From contig NZ_JAKVOI010000001.1 of the NCBI RefSeq assembly GCF_022482905.1, positions 2,295,958 to 2,359,957 on the forward strand: 64,000 nucleotides of DNA, written 5' to 3'. Under the pieces are notes generated by a model that saw nothing but the letters and a program-made list of their open reading frames with translations, was not told where the DNA came from and made no database searches. Shown piece by piece: positions 52,930-61,728 of this stretch. Each line of letters starts with the position of its first letter. The stretch's first letter is position 1. The DNA comes from Clostridium sp. (lineage in GTDB: Bacteria > Bacillota > Clostridia > Clostridiales > Clostridiaceae). Both the position numbers and the translations under genes were made by a program.

Positions 52930-53085
52930 ATGAATTTTATAAAATGGATTTCCAGTCTTATGATAACAATTTTTTTAATTGCAGGCGCATTTAAAATGAA
53001 GGGATTGTTTATAAATTCCATACTTTTTGTAATTTTGACAGTATTTGTAATTGACATGTTGTTTATACGGAATAGGTATTTATAA
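52930..53085 (+). CDS. Possible small membrane protein, 51 aa
   Basis: Short frame with two hydrophobic helices (SSLMITIFLIAGAF and NSILFVILTVFVIDMLF) and a basic C-terminal end (FIRNRYL). A TAGGGAGG lies about 40 nt upstream of the ATG, with an intervening CTGCTGC/GCAGCAG hairpin; a TTG at 52912 in the same frame is another possible start. Family not recognised; moderate to low confidence. Confidence 0.4.
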   Translation: MNFIKWISSLMITIFLIAGAFKMKGLFINSILFVILTVFVIDMLFIRNRYL

Positions 53086-53183
53086 AAAATTCTGCCGATA
53101 TTAATATTTTCCCTGTATTACAGTATATACTTGCCGTATTACTGGTGATATAATTTATCTTGTGTATAGGGAGGAGAATGTCT

Positions 53184-54170
53184 ATGTATTATAGTATTAA
53201 AAGAAGAAATTTCACCTATAATATACAATATATTCTCAGTAGATTTTTAAATCTGCTTTATAAATATTATTTTATTGTTATAGGTGCTTTTTTCGTTGGA
53301 AGTGGAATATACCTCTGCTTTTACCCGTCTATTAGTGAAACCAGCAAAATATATATGTTTGTGCTGGCATTTATAAGTTTCTCTGTGTATAAAGATATGC
53401 GAAATGATGTAAAATTGCTTCCTTTTTTATTGATGTCAATACCATTTTTATTATTAGTACTGTATTTGAACAGGAACGGCTATGCAATGTGGGGAAAGAT
53501 GCTGCACTGGCAGATATCACGGAGCATAATAATAAATCTGAATCCGTTATTCAGTATAATACCTTTTAACGATGGAAGCTTTGCAAGGATATATACATCC
53601 AAAACTTTAACCAGCTATTTTAGAATCGTATATAACAATGGATTTGTACTTCCTGTCCTACTTGCAATATACAGATCTGCAATTTCACTTGATTTTAAAA
53701 AGATGCTGAGATATGCTTTATCCGCCCATATTGTACAAGTATTTCTGATTACACCTTTCTATCTTGTTTTTCACCTTCAGGAAGTATGGTATGTACTCGG
53801 CCAGCCAGATGGACTTGCAAGAAATCTAAGTAAAAATGCCGCTGCCGGTGTGACTTTGAACTGTTTTCCATCAATGCATACTTCCATAGCCTTCGCCATG
53901 TTTCTGCTTGCATTAAGAGAAAAGGACAAGCTTTTTAAAATATTTATGTCATTTTTCTGCATGAGTATAATATTTTCCACTTTATATTTAAGAATTCACT
54001 GGGTACTGGATATAGCAGGCGGAATTTTACTGGCATATGTAACTGTAAAACTGGTTGACTTTACGTTTGCAAAACTGCAGCCCATTTTGCAAAAACTATT
54101 GGATAAATTTTACTATAAAAATTGCAAAGTTTCTTATATATATAACTATTATTTAGATACGATGAATTAA
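53184..54170 (+). CDS. PAP2-family membrane phosphatase
   Basis: 328-aa integral membrane protein. After five or so helices the phosphatidic-acid-phosphatase signature appears as CFPSMHTSIAFAM (PSMH motif) and later LRIHWVLDIAGG (the H-x3-D motif). This pattern resembles the Aur1/Ipt1-like PAP2 subgroup. It probably dephosphorylates, or transfers head groups between, membrane lipids. The start is the second ATG after GGGAGGAG; the first is too close to the ribosome site. Flanked by a bidirectional terminator on the right. Confidence 0.82.
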   Translation: MYYSIKRRNFTYNIQYILSRFLNLLYKYYFIVIGAFFVGSGIYLCFYPSISETSKIYMFVLAFISFSVYKDMRNDVKLLPFLLMSIPFLLLVLYLNRNGYAMWGKMLHWQISRSIIINLNPLFSIIPFNDGSFARIYTSKTLTSYFRIVYNNGFVLPVLLAIYRSAISLDFKKMLRYALSAHIVQVFLITPFYLVFHLQEVWYVLGQPDGLARNLSKNAAAGVTLNCFPSMHTSIAFAMFLLALREKDKLFKIFMSFFCMSIIFSTLYLRIHWVLDIAGGILLAYVTVKLVDFTFAKLQPILQKLLDKFYYKNCKVSYIYNYYLDTMN

Positions 54171-54182
54171 AATCACGACAGG

Positions 54183-54209
54183 AGGATAGGTATCACTACA
54201 ACCTATCCT
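54183..54209. terminator. Bidirectional terminator between the PAP2 gene and prfC
   Basis: Perfect 9-bp arms AGGATAGGT and ACCTATCCT with a 9-nt loop, between genes ending at 54170 and 54222. Confidence 0.7.
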
Positions 54210-54221
54210 TAAATAATATTA

Positions 54222-55811
54222 TTATGATTTTCCTATATCGGAAAGTACCAGCCCCTTATTATGTTCAAGTGCCCAGCTTATGGACCATTCACTTTGAAAT
54301 ATCAGAAGGTCTCTTCCTTTTAAGTCCTTGACTTTTTTCGTATCACTCGTAAGTACAAGACTTCCTATATTTGTATCTGAACTCTCTATCCACCTTATAG
54401 TCCTGTATGGAAGACTTTCCATTTTTATGTCTACATTATACTCATTTTTCATCCTGTATTCCAGTACTTCAAATTGAAGTACCCCGACCACCCCTACAAT
54501 TATCTGCTCGATACCTATATTCAATTCTTTGAATACCTGAATTGCACCTTCTTCTGATATTTCAGTTATTCCTTTTATGAATTGCTTTCTCTTCATCGTA
54601 TCTACTGTCCTGACCCTTGAGAAATGCTCCGGTGCAAACACAGGTATACCTTCAAACTTGAATTTCTTCTGGGACATGCAAAGTGTATCTCCTATATTGA
54701 AAATTCCGGGATCAAATACTCCTATTATATCACCTGCATAAGCTTCTTCTACAATTTCTCTATTTTGGGCCAGAAATTGCTGTGGCTGTGCAAGTTTTAC
54801 CTTGTCTTTTCCCTGGACATGGAAAACCTCCATTCCCTTCTTGAACTTTCCGGAGCATATTCTCATAAATGCAATTCTATCTCTATGTGAAGGATTCATA
54901 TTAGCCTGTATTTTAAATACAAATGCAGAAAATGGTTCTTCAAATACATCTATTTCACCTTTGTCCGACAATCTGGACATGGGCGGTGTGGTAAGCTTCA
55001 AAAATTCTTTCAAGAAAGGTTCTACTCCAAAATTTGTAAGAGCACTTCCAAAAAATATGGGGGTAAGCTCTCCCTCTCTAACTTTATTTATGTCAAATTG
55101 ATCCCCCGCTACATCAAGAAGTTCTATATCCTCTTTAAGTTTGGACTGAAGTGCTTCACCTATGAGATCTTCAAATACGCTGTCATCAACATTTCCTTCT
55201 ACAGACTCAACTTCAGTCTGACCATGATTTCCTCCATTAAAGACCTCTATAACATTTCTATTTCTATCAAAGACTCCTTTAAACTCAGAACCTGATCCTA
55301 TAGGCCAATTTACTGGATATGATTTTATTCCAAGTTCATTCTCTATATCCTCGATAAGCTCAAAAGGATCCTTGCTCTCCCTATCCATCTTGTTTACAAA
55401 TGTAAAGATCGGGATTCCCCTCAAGCTGCAGACATTAAATAATTTCTTGGTCTGCTCCTCTACTCCTTTAGCTCCATCTATTACCATGACTGCACTATCA
55501 GCTGCCATTAAAGTTCTATATGTATCCTCACTGAAATCCTGATGTCCAGGTGTATCAAGTATATTTATACAGTAATTGTCATAATTGAATTGCATAACTG
55601 ATGATGTGACAGAGATTCCTCTCTTCTTTTCTATCTCCATCCAGTCAGACACTGCATGCTTCGATGTCTTTCTAGCCTTGACAGAACCAGCAAGCCTTAT
55701 AGCACCACCATACAGCAGTAATTTTTCTGTCAATGTGGTCTTACCTGCATCCGGGTGAGATATTATTGCAAAAGTTCTTCTTCTCTCTATTTCATTTCCT
55801 AAGTCTGCCAC
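54222..55811 (-). CDS. prfC: Peptide chain release factor 3
   Basis: 529-aa translational GTPase that recycles RF1/RF2 after termination. G1 is ISHPDAGKTTLTEKL, G2 is the RGISVTSSV switch, G3 is DTPGHQDFSEDT and G4 is FVNKMDRE, followed by the RF3-specific domains 2 and 3 (LQFEVLEYRMKNEY). Length is normal for RF3. It stands alone. Confidence 0.96.
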   Translation of the reverse strand: MADLGNEIERRRTFAIISHPDAGKTTLTEKLLLYGGAIRLAGSVKARKTSKHAVSDWMEIEKKRGISVTSSVMQFNYDNYCINILDTPGHQDFSEDTYRTLMAADSAVMVIDGAKGVEEQTKKLFNVCSLRGIPIFTFVNKMDRESKDPFELIEDIENELGIKSYPVNWPIGSGSEFKGVFDRNRNVIEVFNGGNHGQTEVESVEGNVDDSVFEDLIGEALQSKLKEDIELLDVAGDQFDINKVREGELTPIFFGSALTNFGVEPFLKEFLKLTTPPMSRLSDKGEIDVFEEPFSAFVFKIQANMNPSHRDRIAFMRICSGKFKKGMEVFHVQGKDKVKLAQPQQFLAQNREIVEEAYAGDIIGVFDPGIFNIGDTLCMSQKKFKFEGIPVFAPEHFSRVRTVDTMKRKQFIKGITEISEEGAIQVFKELNIGIEQIIVGVVGVLQFEVLEYRMKNEYNVDIKMESLPYRTIRWIESSDTNIGSLVLTSDTKKVKDLKGRDLLIFQSEWSISWALEHNKGLVLSDIGKS

Positions 55812-56055
55812 AAATTTCCCTCTCTTCTACTTTTTATTCTCATCAATGATTTTAACTTTATTGCAGGGTAATGTCAACCTGGGCAATAAAGCCTTTTCAG
55901 CGGGAAAATATATCCCATACGTATAGTACTAATTAAACGTTTAATATACATGTTAATTATTTGATATACTGTAATACAAAAATTCATACAACTGATATTT
56001 AAGTGAACCAATGCTATAATGGCTGTATAAAAATATAATTTCTCTGGAGGTAAAT

Positions 56056-56859
56056 ATGTACAAATTGATTGCAATTGATATGGACGGTACTTTATTGAGA
56101 AACGATAAAACTATATCGTCAGAAAATATAGCTGCCATAAAAGAAGCAGTTGAGCACAATGTAAAAATAATTCCTGCCACAGGAAGACCCTCAAAAGGCA
56201 TAAAAAAATATCTGGAACAATTAAATTTAATTTCAGATTCCAACTATGTCGTTTCCCTCAATGGTGCATTAGTGGAAAGTGCCAAATCACACAGGTCAAT
56301 ATATGAAAAACTATTATCATTGGATGATATCAAGTATATATACGAACTTGGTACAAAAATAAGTACAAACATACAAGTATCATTAAAGGAATCAATTATA
56401 ACACCTGTTCCAAATAAATATAGTACAGGGGATGCCATACTAAATGGAATAGAACTTAAAATAGAAGATTTCTGCAAGCTTTCTCCAGATGACCATATAT
56501 TCAAAGTCATGTTCATGGGCGACGAGCCTGTATTATCAAAGGGAATAGACATGCTTCCGGAGAATATATACCACAAATACACTGTACTCAGGAGCGAGCC
56601 ATACTTTCTTGAATTTATGAATAAAGCTACAAATAAATGGAACGGTGTAGAAACCGCGGCTAAAAATCTTGGAATAAAGAAATCCGAGATAATATGCATC
56701 GGTGATTCAGGGAATGACATACATATGATAAAAAGTGCCGGACTTGGAGTTGCCATGGGCAATGCATCCAATGAAATCAAAAAACTCTCGAGCTATGTTA
56801 CAAAAACAAATGAAGAAAATGGAGTAGCCCATGTAATATATAAATTCATATTAAAATAA
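56056..56859 (+). CDS. Cof-type HAD-family sugar-phosphate phosphatase
   Basis: 267-aa HAD phosphatase of the Cof/YidA group. Motif I DMDGTLL (nucleophile and acid aspartates), motif II PATGRPSKG, motif III lysine with KWNGVETAAKNLG, and motif IV GDSGNDIHMIKSAG. It likely dephosphorylates sugar phosphates or FMN-like compounds. A TATAAT box lies near 56022, and a perfect palindrome ATTAAACGTTTAAT (55932-55945) lies upstream. The ribosome site is TGGAGG. Confidence 0.9.
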   Translation: MYKLIAIDMDGTLLRNDKTISSENIAAIKEAVEHNVKIIPATGRPSKGIKKYLEQLNLISDSNYVVSLNGALVESAKSHRSIYEKLLSLDDIKYIYELGTKISTNIQVSLKESIITPVPNKYSTGDAILNGIELKIEDFCKLSPDDHIFKVMFMGDEPVLSKGIDMLPENIYHKYTVLRSEPYFLEFMNKATNKWNGVETAAKNLGIKKSEIICIGDSGNDIHMIKSAGLGVAMGNASNEIKKLSSYVTKTNEENGVAHVIYKFILK

Positions 56860-56892
56860 CGTGAGTTCAACATGTTAAATTGAAATACTTAA

Positions 56893-56935
56893 GAATAGGT
56901 ATAGACTTGTGTAGGAACAGGATCTATACCTATTC
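56893..56935. terminator. Hairpin after the HAD gene
   Basis: Perfect 13-bp arms GAATAGGTATAGA and TCTATACCTATTC around a 17-nt loop, without a T run. The gap 56860-57320 holds this hairpin and the regulatory sites of the MFS gene; I see no convincing gene in it. Confidence 0.45.
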
Positions 56936-57104
56936 CACAAACTTGAACAAATCCATCATATGTCAATTCCATATATTCTGGTCCAATTCATATAAAAGCT
57001 TGCCTATACCTTACTTCATAGTTTGTTTCTAAAGCTGTCTGATAATTTATCTATATTATAATCTGATTTTTTATATTATGAATTGAAATTTCTTTTTATT
57101 ATAA

Positions 57105-57173
57105 TTGACAAAGATAATAAAATATGCTATTTTATAAATATCATATATATGAATTTGATTCACATACGTGAAA
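57105..57173 (+). promoter_or_regulatory. Promoter and candidate IclR operator of the rhamnonate cassette
   Basis: TTGACA (57105-57110), 18-bp spacer and TATTTT (57129-57134). Downstream at 57160-57173 is a dyad, TTCACATACGTGAA. The half-site GTGAA recurs in the promoter of the IclR gene (TATGTGAA at 59960 and 59992), so this is a plausible operator for it. Confidence 0.45.
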
Positions 57174-57320
57174 AAAAGAGGGGTGATATTTGTGATTGCA
57201 AAGTTTTAATAGAAAATGCGATTTGCTTATTTTTTATAGATAACCTGAAAACCTTTAAAAGCAGTTTAATATAAAAAATGATATCTTATATTAAACTTAG
57301 ATTAAGAGGAGGACGTTTAA

Positions 57321-58598
57321 ATGAGTGAAAATGTAAAAAGCACGAATATTCCTAATGGACGTTGGTTACATATACTCCCACCACTGGTTTTAGTGTATAT
57401 AGTTGCTTTTATGGATCGTACAAATATCAGTTTTGCACTTGCAGGTGGTATGGATGCTGAGTTGGGTATGAATGCCACAATAACCGGTTTGGCATCAGGA
57501 ATTTTTTTCTTTGGGTATATGTTTTTACAAGTTCCTGGCGGAAGAATAGCAGAACGTGCAAGTGCAAAAAAATTTATAGCATGCACCATAATTGCATGGG
57601 GAGGTTTTGCAGTACTATCAGGCCTAGCCAATAGTACAATCCAAATACTTGTAATTCGTTTTTTGCTCGGTGTAGCAGAAGGTGGAGTCTGGCCTGCAAT
57701 ATTAACTATAATTAGTCATTGGTTTCCAGCACATGAACGAGGTAGGGCAAATGCAATTTTCATGATGAATGCTCCAATAGCCTCAATAATAACCGGTCCT
57801 TTGTCAGGATTTATTGTAACCGCATTCAGTTGGAGATATGTATTCATCATTGAAGGAGCAATCGCCATAGCATTATTGTTTATATGGTTTCCGCTTGTTG
57901 CAGATCATCCTAAGGATGCAAAATGGATAAGCAAAGAAGAGCGCGACTATATTGAAAAATCCATTCACCAGGAACAGATAGCATTAAGTGGCACTGCTTC
58001 CTCAAAAAAGATACCAATTTCACAAGTTTTGTCAAGCAAATTGTTGTGGATTCTATGCATTATATATGGCTGTTATCAGGCAGGTATTTATGGATATTCT
58101 TTATGGTTGCCTAAGATAATACAAGGTGTGAGCAAAGCCAGTATGAGTGGTATAGGGCTGCTTTCGACCATACCAAATATAATTGCAATATTCGGATTAA
58201 TATACTTTTCAAAAAAATCCGATCGCACAATGAACAGGAAAAGGTATACAGCATTGCCGATGATAGGATTTGCCATATGTCTGTTTATATCAGTACAATT
58301 TAAAATTTTTAATCCTATAGTTTCATTTGCATTTATAGCTCTGTGCGGATTCTTTTTATACTCGGCAAATAGTGTATTTTGGACCATACCAAGCCAAATA
58401 TTTGAATCCGATATGGCCGCACAGTCACGTGGAGTTATTAATATAATTGGCGGACTTGGTTCATTTTTAGGACCTTACATGGTAGGATTCCTTACAACAG
58501 ACATTAGTGCATCCGCAGGATTATATGCCTTAATAATATTACTAGTTGTAGGATTTATTTCAACAGTACTTCTGCCAATAGCTAAAAACAATGCATAA
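57321..58598 (+). CDS. MFS transporter, sugar-acid (anion:cation symporter) type
   Basis: 425-aa permease with twelve predicted helices. Features typical of the ACS family of hexuronate/galactonate/tartrate transporters are DRTNISFALAGG after TM1, GRIAERASAKKFIACT in the loop between TM2 and TM3, and EGGVWPAIL. Position in front of a rhamnonate dehydratase gene suggests L-rhamnonate import. Starts after GAGGAGG and is the first gene of the cassette. Confidence 0.87.
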   Translation: MSENVKSTNIPNGRWLHILPPLVLVYIVAFMDRTNISFALAGGMDAELGMNATITGLASGIFFFGYMFLQVPGGRIAERASAKKFIACTIIAWGGFAVLSGLANSTIQILVIRFLLGVAEGGVWPAILTIISHWFPAHERGRANAIFMMNAPIASIITGPLSGFIVTAFSWRYVFIIEGAIAIALLFIWFPLVADHPKDAKWISKEERDYIEKSIHQEQIALSGTASSKKIPISQVLSSKLLWILCIIYGCYQAGIYGYSLWLPKIIQGVSKASMSGIGLLSTIPNIIAIFGLIYFSKKSDRTMNRKRYTALPMIGFAICLFISVQFKIFNPIVSFAFIALCGFFLYSANSVFWTIPSQIFESDMAAQSRGVINIIGGLGSFLGPYMVGFLTTDISASAGLYALIILLVVGFISTVLLPIAKNNA

Positions 58599-58675
58599 AT
58601 AATCATTAGTAAAAATGTAAACAATTTAAATTCAATCAATATAAATTAATATATTTAAAAAAGGAGAGATTTTAT

Positions 58676-59875
58676 ATGGAATTGGGTACAATGGGAAGAA
58701 AAATTGCTGCAATAAGAGCATATGTCGTAGAAGGTGGAGGCGCAGATTATCATGATCAATCAAAAGAGCATTGGATAGTTAATCAAATAGCTACACCTAT
58801 GAGTGTCTATCCGGAATACAAAATGACTAGAACAAGCTTTGGAATTAATGCACTTAAATCATTGGTAGTCGAAATAGAATCGGATAATGGAGTAGTAGGT
58901 TTCGCAGTATCAACTGGAGGATATCCTGCAGCCTGGATTGTAATGAATCATCTTGATAGATTTGTTGTAGGACAACCTGTTGAAAACATAGAAAAAATTT
59001 GGGACCAAATGTATAAGTCAACTATGTACTATGGACGTAAGGGTGTTGTTATGAACGCCATTTCTGCAATAGACCTGGCACTTTGGGATTTACTTGGAAA
59101 ACTAAGACAAGAACCAGTATATGCTATGTTGGGAGGAAAGGTCAGAGATGAAATAAAGTTCTATGCTACAGGACCTAGACCAGATCTTGCCAAACAGAAG
59201 GGATTTATAGGAGGTAAATTACCATTAATTTATGGACAGGCCGATGGTGAAGAAGGCCTTAAAAAGAATATAGAAAGGCTTGCAAAATACAGAGAAAAAT
59301 GCGGAGATGGATTTTGGTTGATGTGGGATTGCTGGATGGCACTGGATCTCCCATATGCTAAAAAGTTAATGCAAAAGTCCTCTGAATACGATCTGAAATG
59401 GATAGAAGAATGCTTTAATCCAGATGATTATTGGGCTTATAGAGATTTAAAAGCATCAGCCCCTAATAATGTTATGGTAACTTCAGGTGAACATGAAGCT
59501 ACAAGATATGGATTTAGAATGTTAATGGAGATGTGTGATCTCGATATAATCCAGCCGGATGTTACATGGTGCGGAGGAATGACTGAATTAAAGAAAATAG
59601 GTGATTTAGCTAAGGCTTATGGTAAAATGGTAATTCCTCACGGTTCAGGTCCTTATTCACATCATTTTGTGACTTCACAGACCAATTCACCATTTACTGA
59701 ATATCTAATTATGAGTCCGGATGCTGATGCGGTTATACCACAATTTTATCCATTACTATTGGATGAACAGGTTCCTACAAATGGTAAGCTGGTAGTAAGT
59801 GACAAGCCTGGATTTGGTGTAAGGTTAAACAAAGAGCATGGCTTGATTGAAATAAAAAAAGGACAGAGAATATAA
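58676..59875 (+). CDS. rhmD: L-rhamnonate dehydratase
   Basis: 399-aa enolase-superfamily acid-sugar dehydratase, giving 2-keto-3-deoxy-L-rhamnonate. Metal ligands D218 (MWDCW), E244 (WIEEC) and E272 (GEHEATRYGF) and base H322 (PHGSGPYSHH) keep the 26-, 28- and about 50-residue spacings I recall for E. coli RhmD (D226, E252, E280, H329). The long N-terminal segment with ADYHDQSKEHWIVNQIATPMS is characteristic of rhamnonate dehydratases. Followed by regulator, aldolase and reductase genes that complete a pathway. L-mannonate or L-lyxonate are alternative substrates for this subgroup. Confidence 0.88.
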   Translation: MELGTMGRKIAAIRAYVVEGGGADYHDQSKEHWIVNQIATPMSVYPEYKMTRTSFGINALKSLVVEIESDNGVVGFAVSTGGYPAAWIVMNHLDRFVVGQPVENIEKIWDQMYKSTMYYGRKGVVMNAISAIDLALWDLLGKLRQEPVYAMLGGKVRDEIKFYATGPRPDLAKQKGFIGGKLPLIYGQADGEEGLKKNIERLAKYREKCGDGFWLMWDCWMALDLPYAKKLMQKSSEYDLKWIEECFNPDDYWAYRDLKASAPNNVMVTSGEHEATRYGFRMLMEMCDLDIIQPDVTWCGGMTELKKIGDLAKAYGKMVIPHGSGPYSHHFVTSQTNSPFTEYLIMSPDADAVIPQFYPLLLDEQVPTNGKLVVSDKPGFGVRLNKEHGLIEIKKGQRI

Positions 59876-59949
59876 CTAGCTGTTTAGGCAGATTTCAGGT
59901 ATTTAATTAGTATTTTCTTCCCAGTTTTAAATTCTATTGTATAATTTAA

Positions 59950-59999
59950 TTGACAAATATATGTGAAAAATAGTAAATTTAAAATAATATATATGTGAA
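59950..59999 (+). promoter_or_regulatory. Promoter of the IclR gene with repeated TATGTGAA motifs
   Basis: TTGACA (59950-59955), 18-bp spacer and TAAATT (59974-59979). TATGTGAA occurs at 59960-59967 within the spacer and again at 59992-59999, 32 bp apart (three helical turns), consistent with autoregulation by IclR. Confidence 0.45.
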
Positions 60000-60040
60000 T
60001 TAAATATATATATATGATAAATTGGGAAGGATGATAATTT

Positions 60041-60790
60041 ATGGCTGTAAAATCTGCTGAAAGGGTGCTGCAAATTTTTGAGCATTTAGCTGCATATCCT
60101 AATGGACAAACAATTAATGAAATCAGTACTCAGTTGGGATATGCTCCAAGCAGCACTCATGCTCTATTGAAAACTCTTTTAGATAATGGTTATTTATATA
60201 TTGATGAAATAAAAAGATACAAACTTGGTCCTAAATTGATTCAATTGGGAAAAAGTGTATCTTCACATATGAGTATTGATAAAATAGCTCAACCTCTATT
60301 GGAAAAAACAATGGAAGAATTGGAGGAAACAATCTTTATGGCCGTTCTGTTTAAAGGGGAGGTCATTTATGTTGCTAAAGCAAATAGTTATAAGACGGTA
60401 ACAACAAATGCACAAATCGGAAGTAGAAAGCCTATTTATTGTACAGGACTGGGTAAAGTTTTTTTAGCCTTTATGGATATTGATGAAAAAACTAAAATCC
60501 TAAATAATCTTAATTTCAAAAAATTTACAAAGAATACAGTTACATCTAAAGAGGAACTATTAAAACAATTAATTTCTTTTAGAAATCAAGGTTATACTGT
60601 TGATGATGAAGAAATTGAGGAGGGTCTCTATTGTATTGCAGTTCCAGTTTTCGATTCATCAAAACATGTTATAGCTGCATTGAGTGCTTCAGGTCCAAAG
60701 CAGAGGATGCTATCCAAAAAAGAACTCGTTATAAAAAAAATGTTGTCAGTATCAAACTTATTATCCTATCAGTTGGGTGATACAAAATAA
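60041..60790 (+). CDS. IclR-family transcriptional regulator
   Basis: 249-aa regulator with an N-terminal winged HTH (about 1-70: SAERVLQIFEHLAAYPNGQTINEISTQLG, SSTHALLKTLLDNGYL). The C-terminal IclR effector domain (about 80-245) has IGSRKPIYCTGLGKVFLA and YCIAVPVFDSSKHVIAALSASGP. It is embedded in the rhamnonate cassette and probably represses or activates it in response to a pathway keto-acid. Candidate sites are present at its own promoter and before the MFS gene. Confidence 0.92.
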   Translation: MAVKSAERVLQIFEHLAAYPNGQTINEISTQLGYAPSSTHALLKTLLDNGYLYIDEIKRYKLGPKLIQLGKSVSSHMSIDKIAQPLLEKTMEELEETIFMAVLFKGEVIYVAKANSYKTVTTNAQIGSRKPIYCTGLGKVFLAFMDIDEKTKILNNLNFKKFTKNTVTSKEELLKQLISFRNQGYTVDDEEIEEGLYCIAVPVFDSSKHVIAALSASGPKQRMLSKKELVIKKMLSVSNLLSYQLGDTK

Positions 60791-60810
60791 AGTAGAAAGA
60801 AGGACTGAAA

Positions 60811-61728
60811 ATGACTAATTTAAGAGGAGTTTACCCACCTATTATTTCTATTTTTGATGAAAATGGGAATTTTGATGTGGATGCAAATAAAAAGCAAGCT
60901 GATTATCTGATAAAGAACGGTGTTGATGGAATTACTTATCTTGGTACATCAGGAGAATTTTATTCTATGAATGCGGAACAAAAAAAGAAAGTTCTTGATG
61001 TAATGTTACCTTATGTAAAAGGCAGGACAAAAGTTATTGTAGGGGTTGGAGAATGCAACCTGCAGGATACGCTGGACATGGTTCGATACGTTGAAAAAAT
61101 AGGAGCAGATGCAATTTTACTGGTAAATCCATATTTTAATGTATATTCTGACAATATGATTATTGCATATTATAATAAAGTTGTAAGATCTACTAATTTA
61201 TCAGTGCTTATTTATAATATACCTGATTTGACTGGATATAATTTTAGCCCTGATGTTGTGAAAACAATTCTAAAAAATAATGAAAATATAATTGGAATTA
61301 AAGAATCATTGAACGATTTAGACCATGTAAAAAGTATTATCGAAGTTAAAAATGTAAATCCGGATTTCGCTGTATATGTTGCGTATGAAAATTTAGCATA
61401 TGATGGATTAAATGCAGGAGCAGACGGATTTATAAATGCAACAGCAAATTTTGCTCCGGAATTTACGGTAAATACGTATAAGGCATTTGTTGAAGGCGAT
61501 CTGGAAAAATGTCGTGAATATGCAGGAAAGATGAAGGATTCCATGGAAATCTACAATTTTAGCAAGCCTATCTATCTGGCGTGTAAACAAGCAGTTTATT
61601 TTAGAGTAATTGGACAAGATAGATTTGAAATTTTACCAGCCCTATCATTGAAAAATGAAACAAAAAATAAGATATATGAAGCAATGAAAAAACTGGAACT
61701 TTTTCAGGAGGAAGATTATGCCAAATAG
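60811..61728 (+). CDS. DapA-family aldolase (probable 2-keto-3-deoxy-L-rhamnonate aldolase)
   Basis: 305-aa class I (Schiff-base) lyase of the DHDPS/N-acetylneuraminate lyase family. The catalytic lysine is K164 (GIKES), the tyrosine Y135 (LIYNIPDLTGYNF), and the GTSGEF loop lies at 45-50. Being inside a sugar-acid cassette, it is unlikely to be lysine DapA; cleavage of keto-deoxy-rhamnonate to pyruvate and L-lactaldehyde fits the genes around it. E. coli uses a class II enzyme (RhmA) for that step, so this would be a non-orthologous replacement. It overlaps the next gene by 11 bp. Confidence 0.83.
   Translation: MTNLRGVYPPIISIFDENGNFDVDANKKQADYLIKNGVDGITYLGTSGEFYSMNAEQKKKVLDVMLPYVKGRTKVIVGVGECNLQDTLDMVRYVEKIGADAILLVNPYFNVYSDNMIIAYYNKVVRSTNLSVLIYNIPDLTGYNFSPDVVKTILKNNENIIGIKESLNDLDHVKSIIEVKNVNPDFAVYVAYENLAYDGLNAGADGFINATANFAPEFTVNTYKAFVEGDLEKCREYAGKMKDSMEIYNFSKPIYLACKQAVYFRVIGQDRFEILPALSLKNETKNKIYEAMKKLELFQEEDYAK

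Noticed and set aside
57083-57274. Plus-strand open frame of about 63 codons before the MFS gene
   Set aside because: No suitable ribosome site, AT-driven composition, and it covers the probable promoter and operator.
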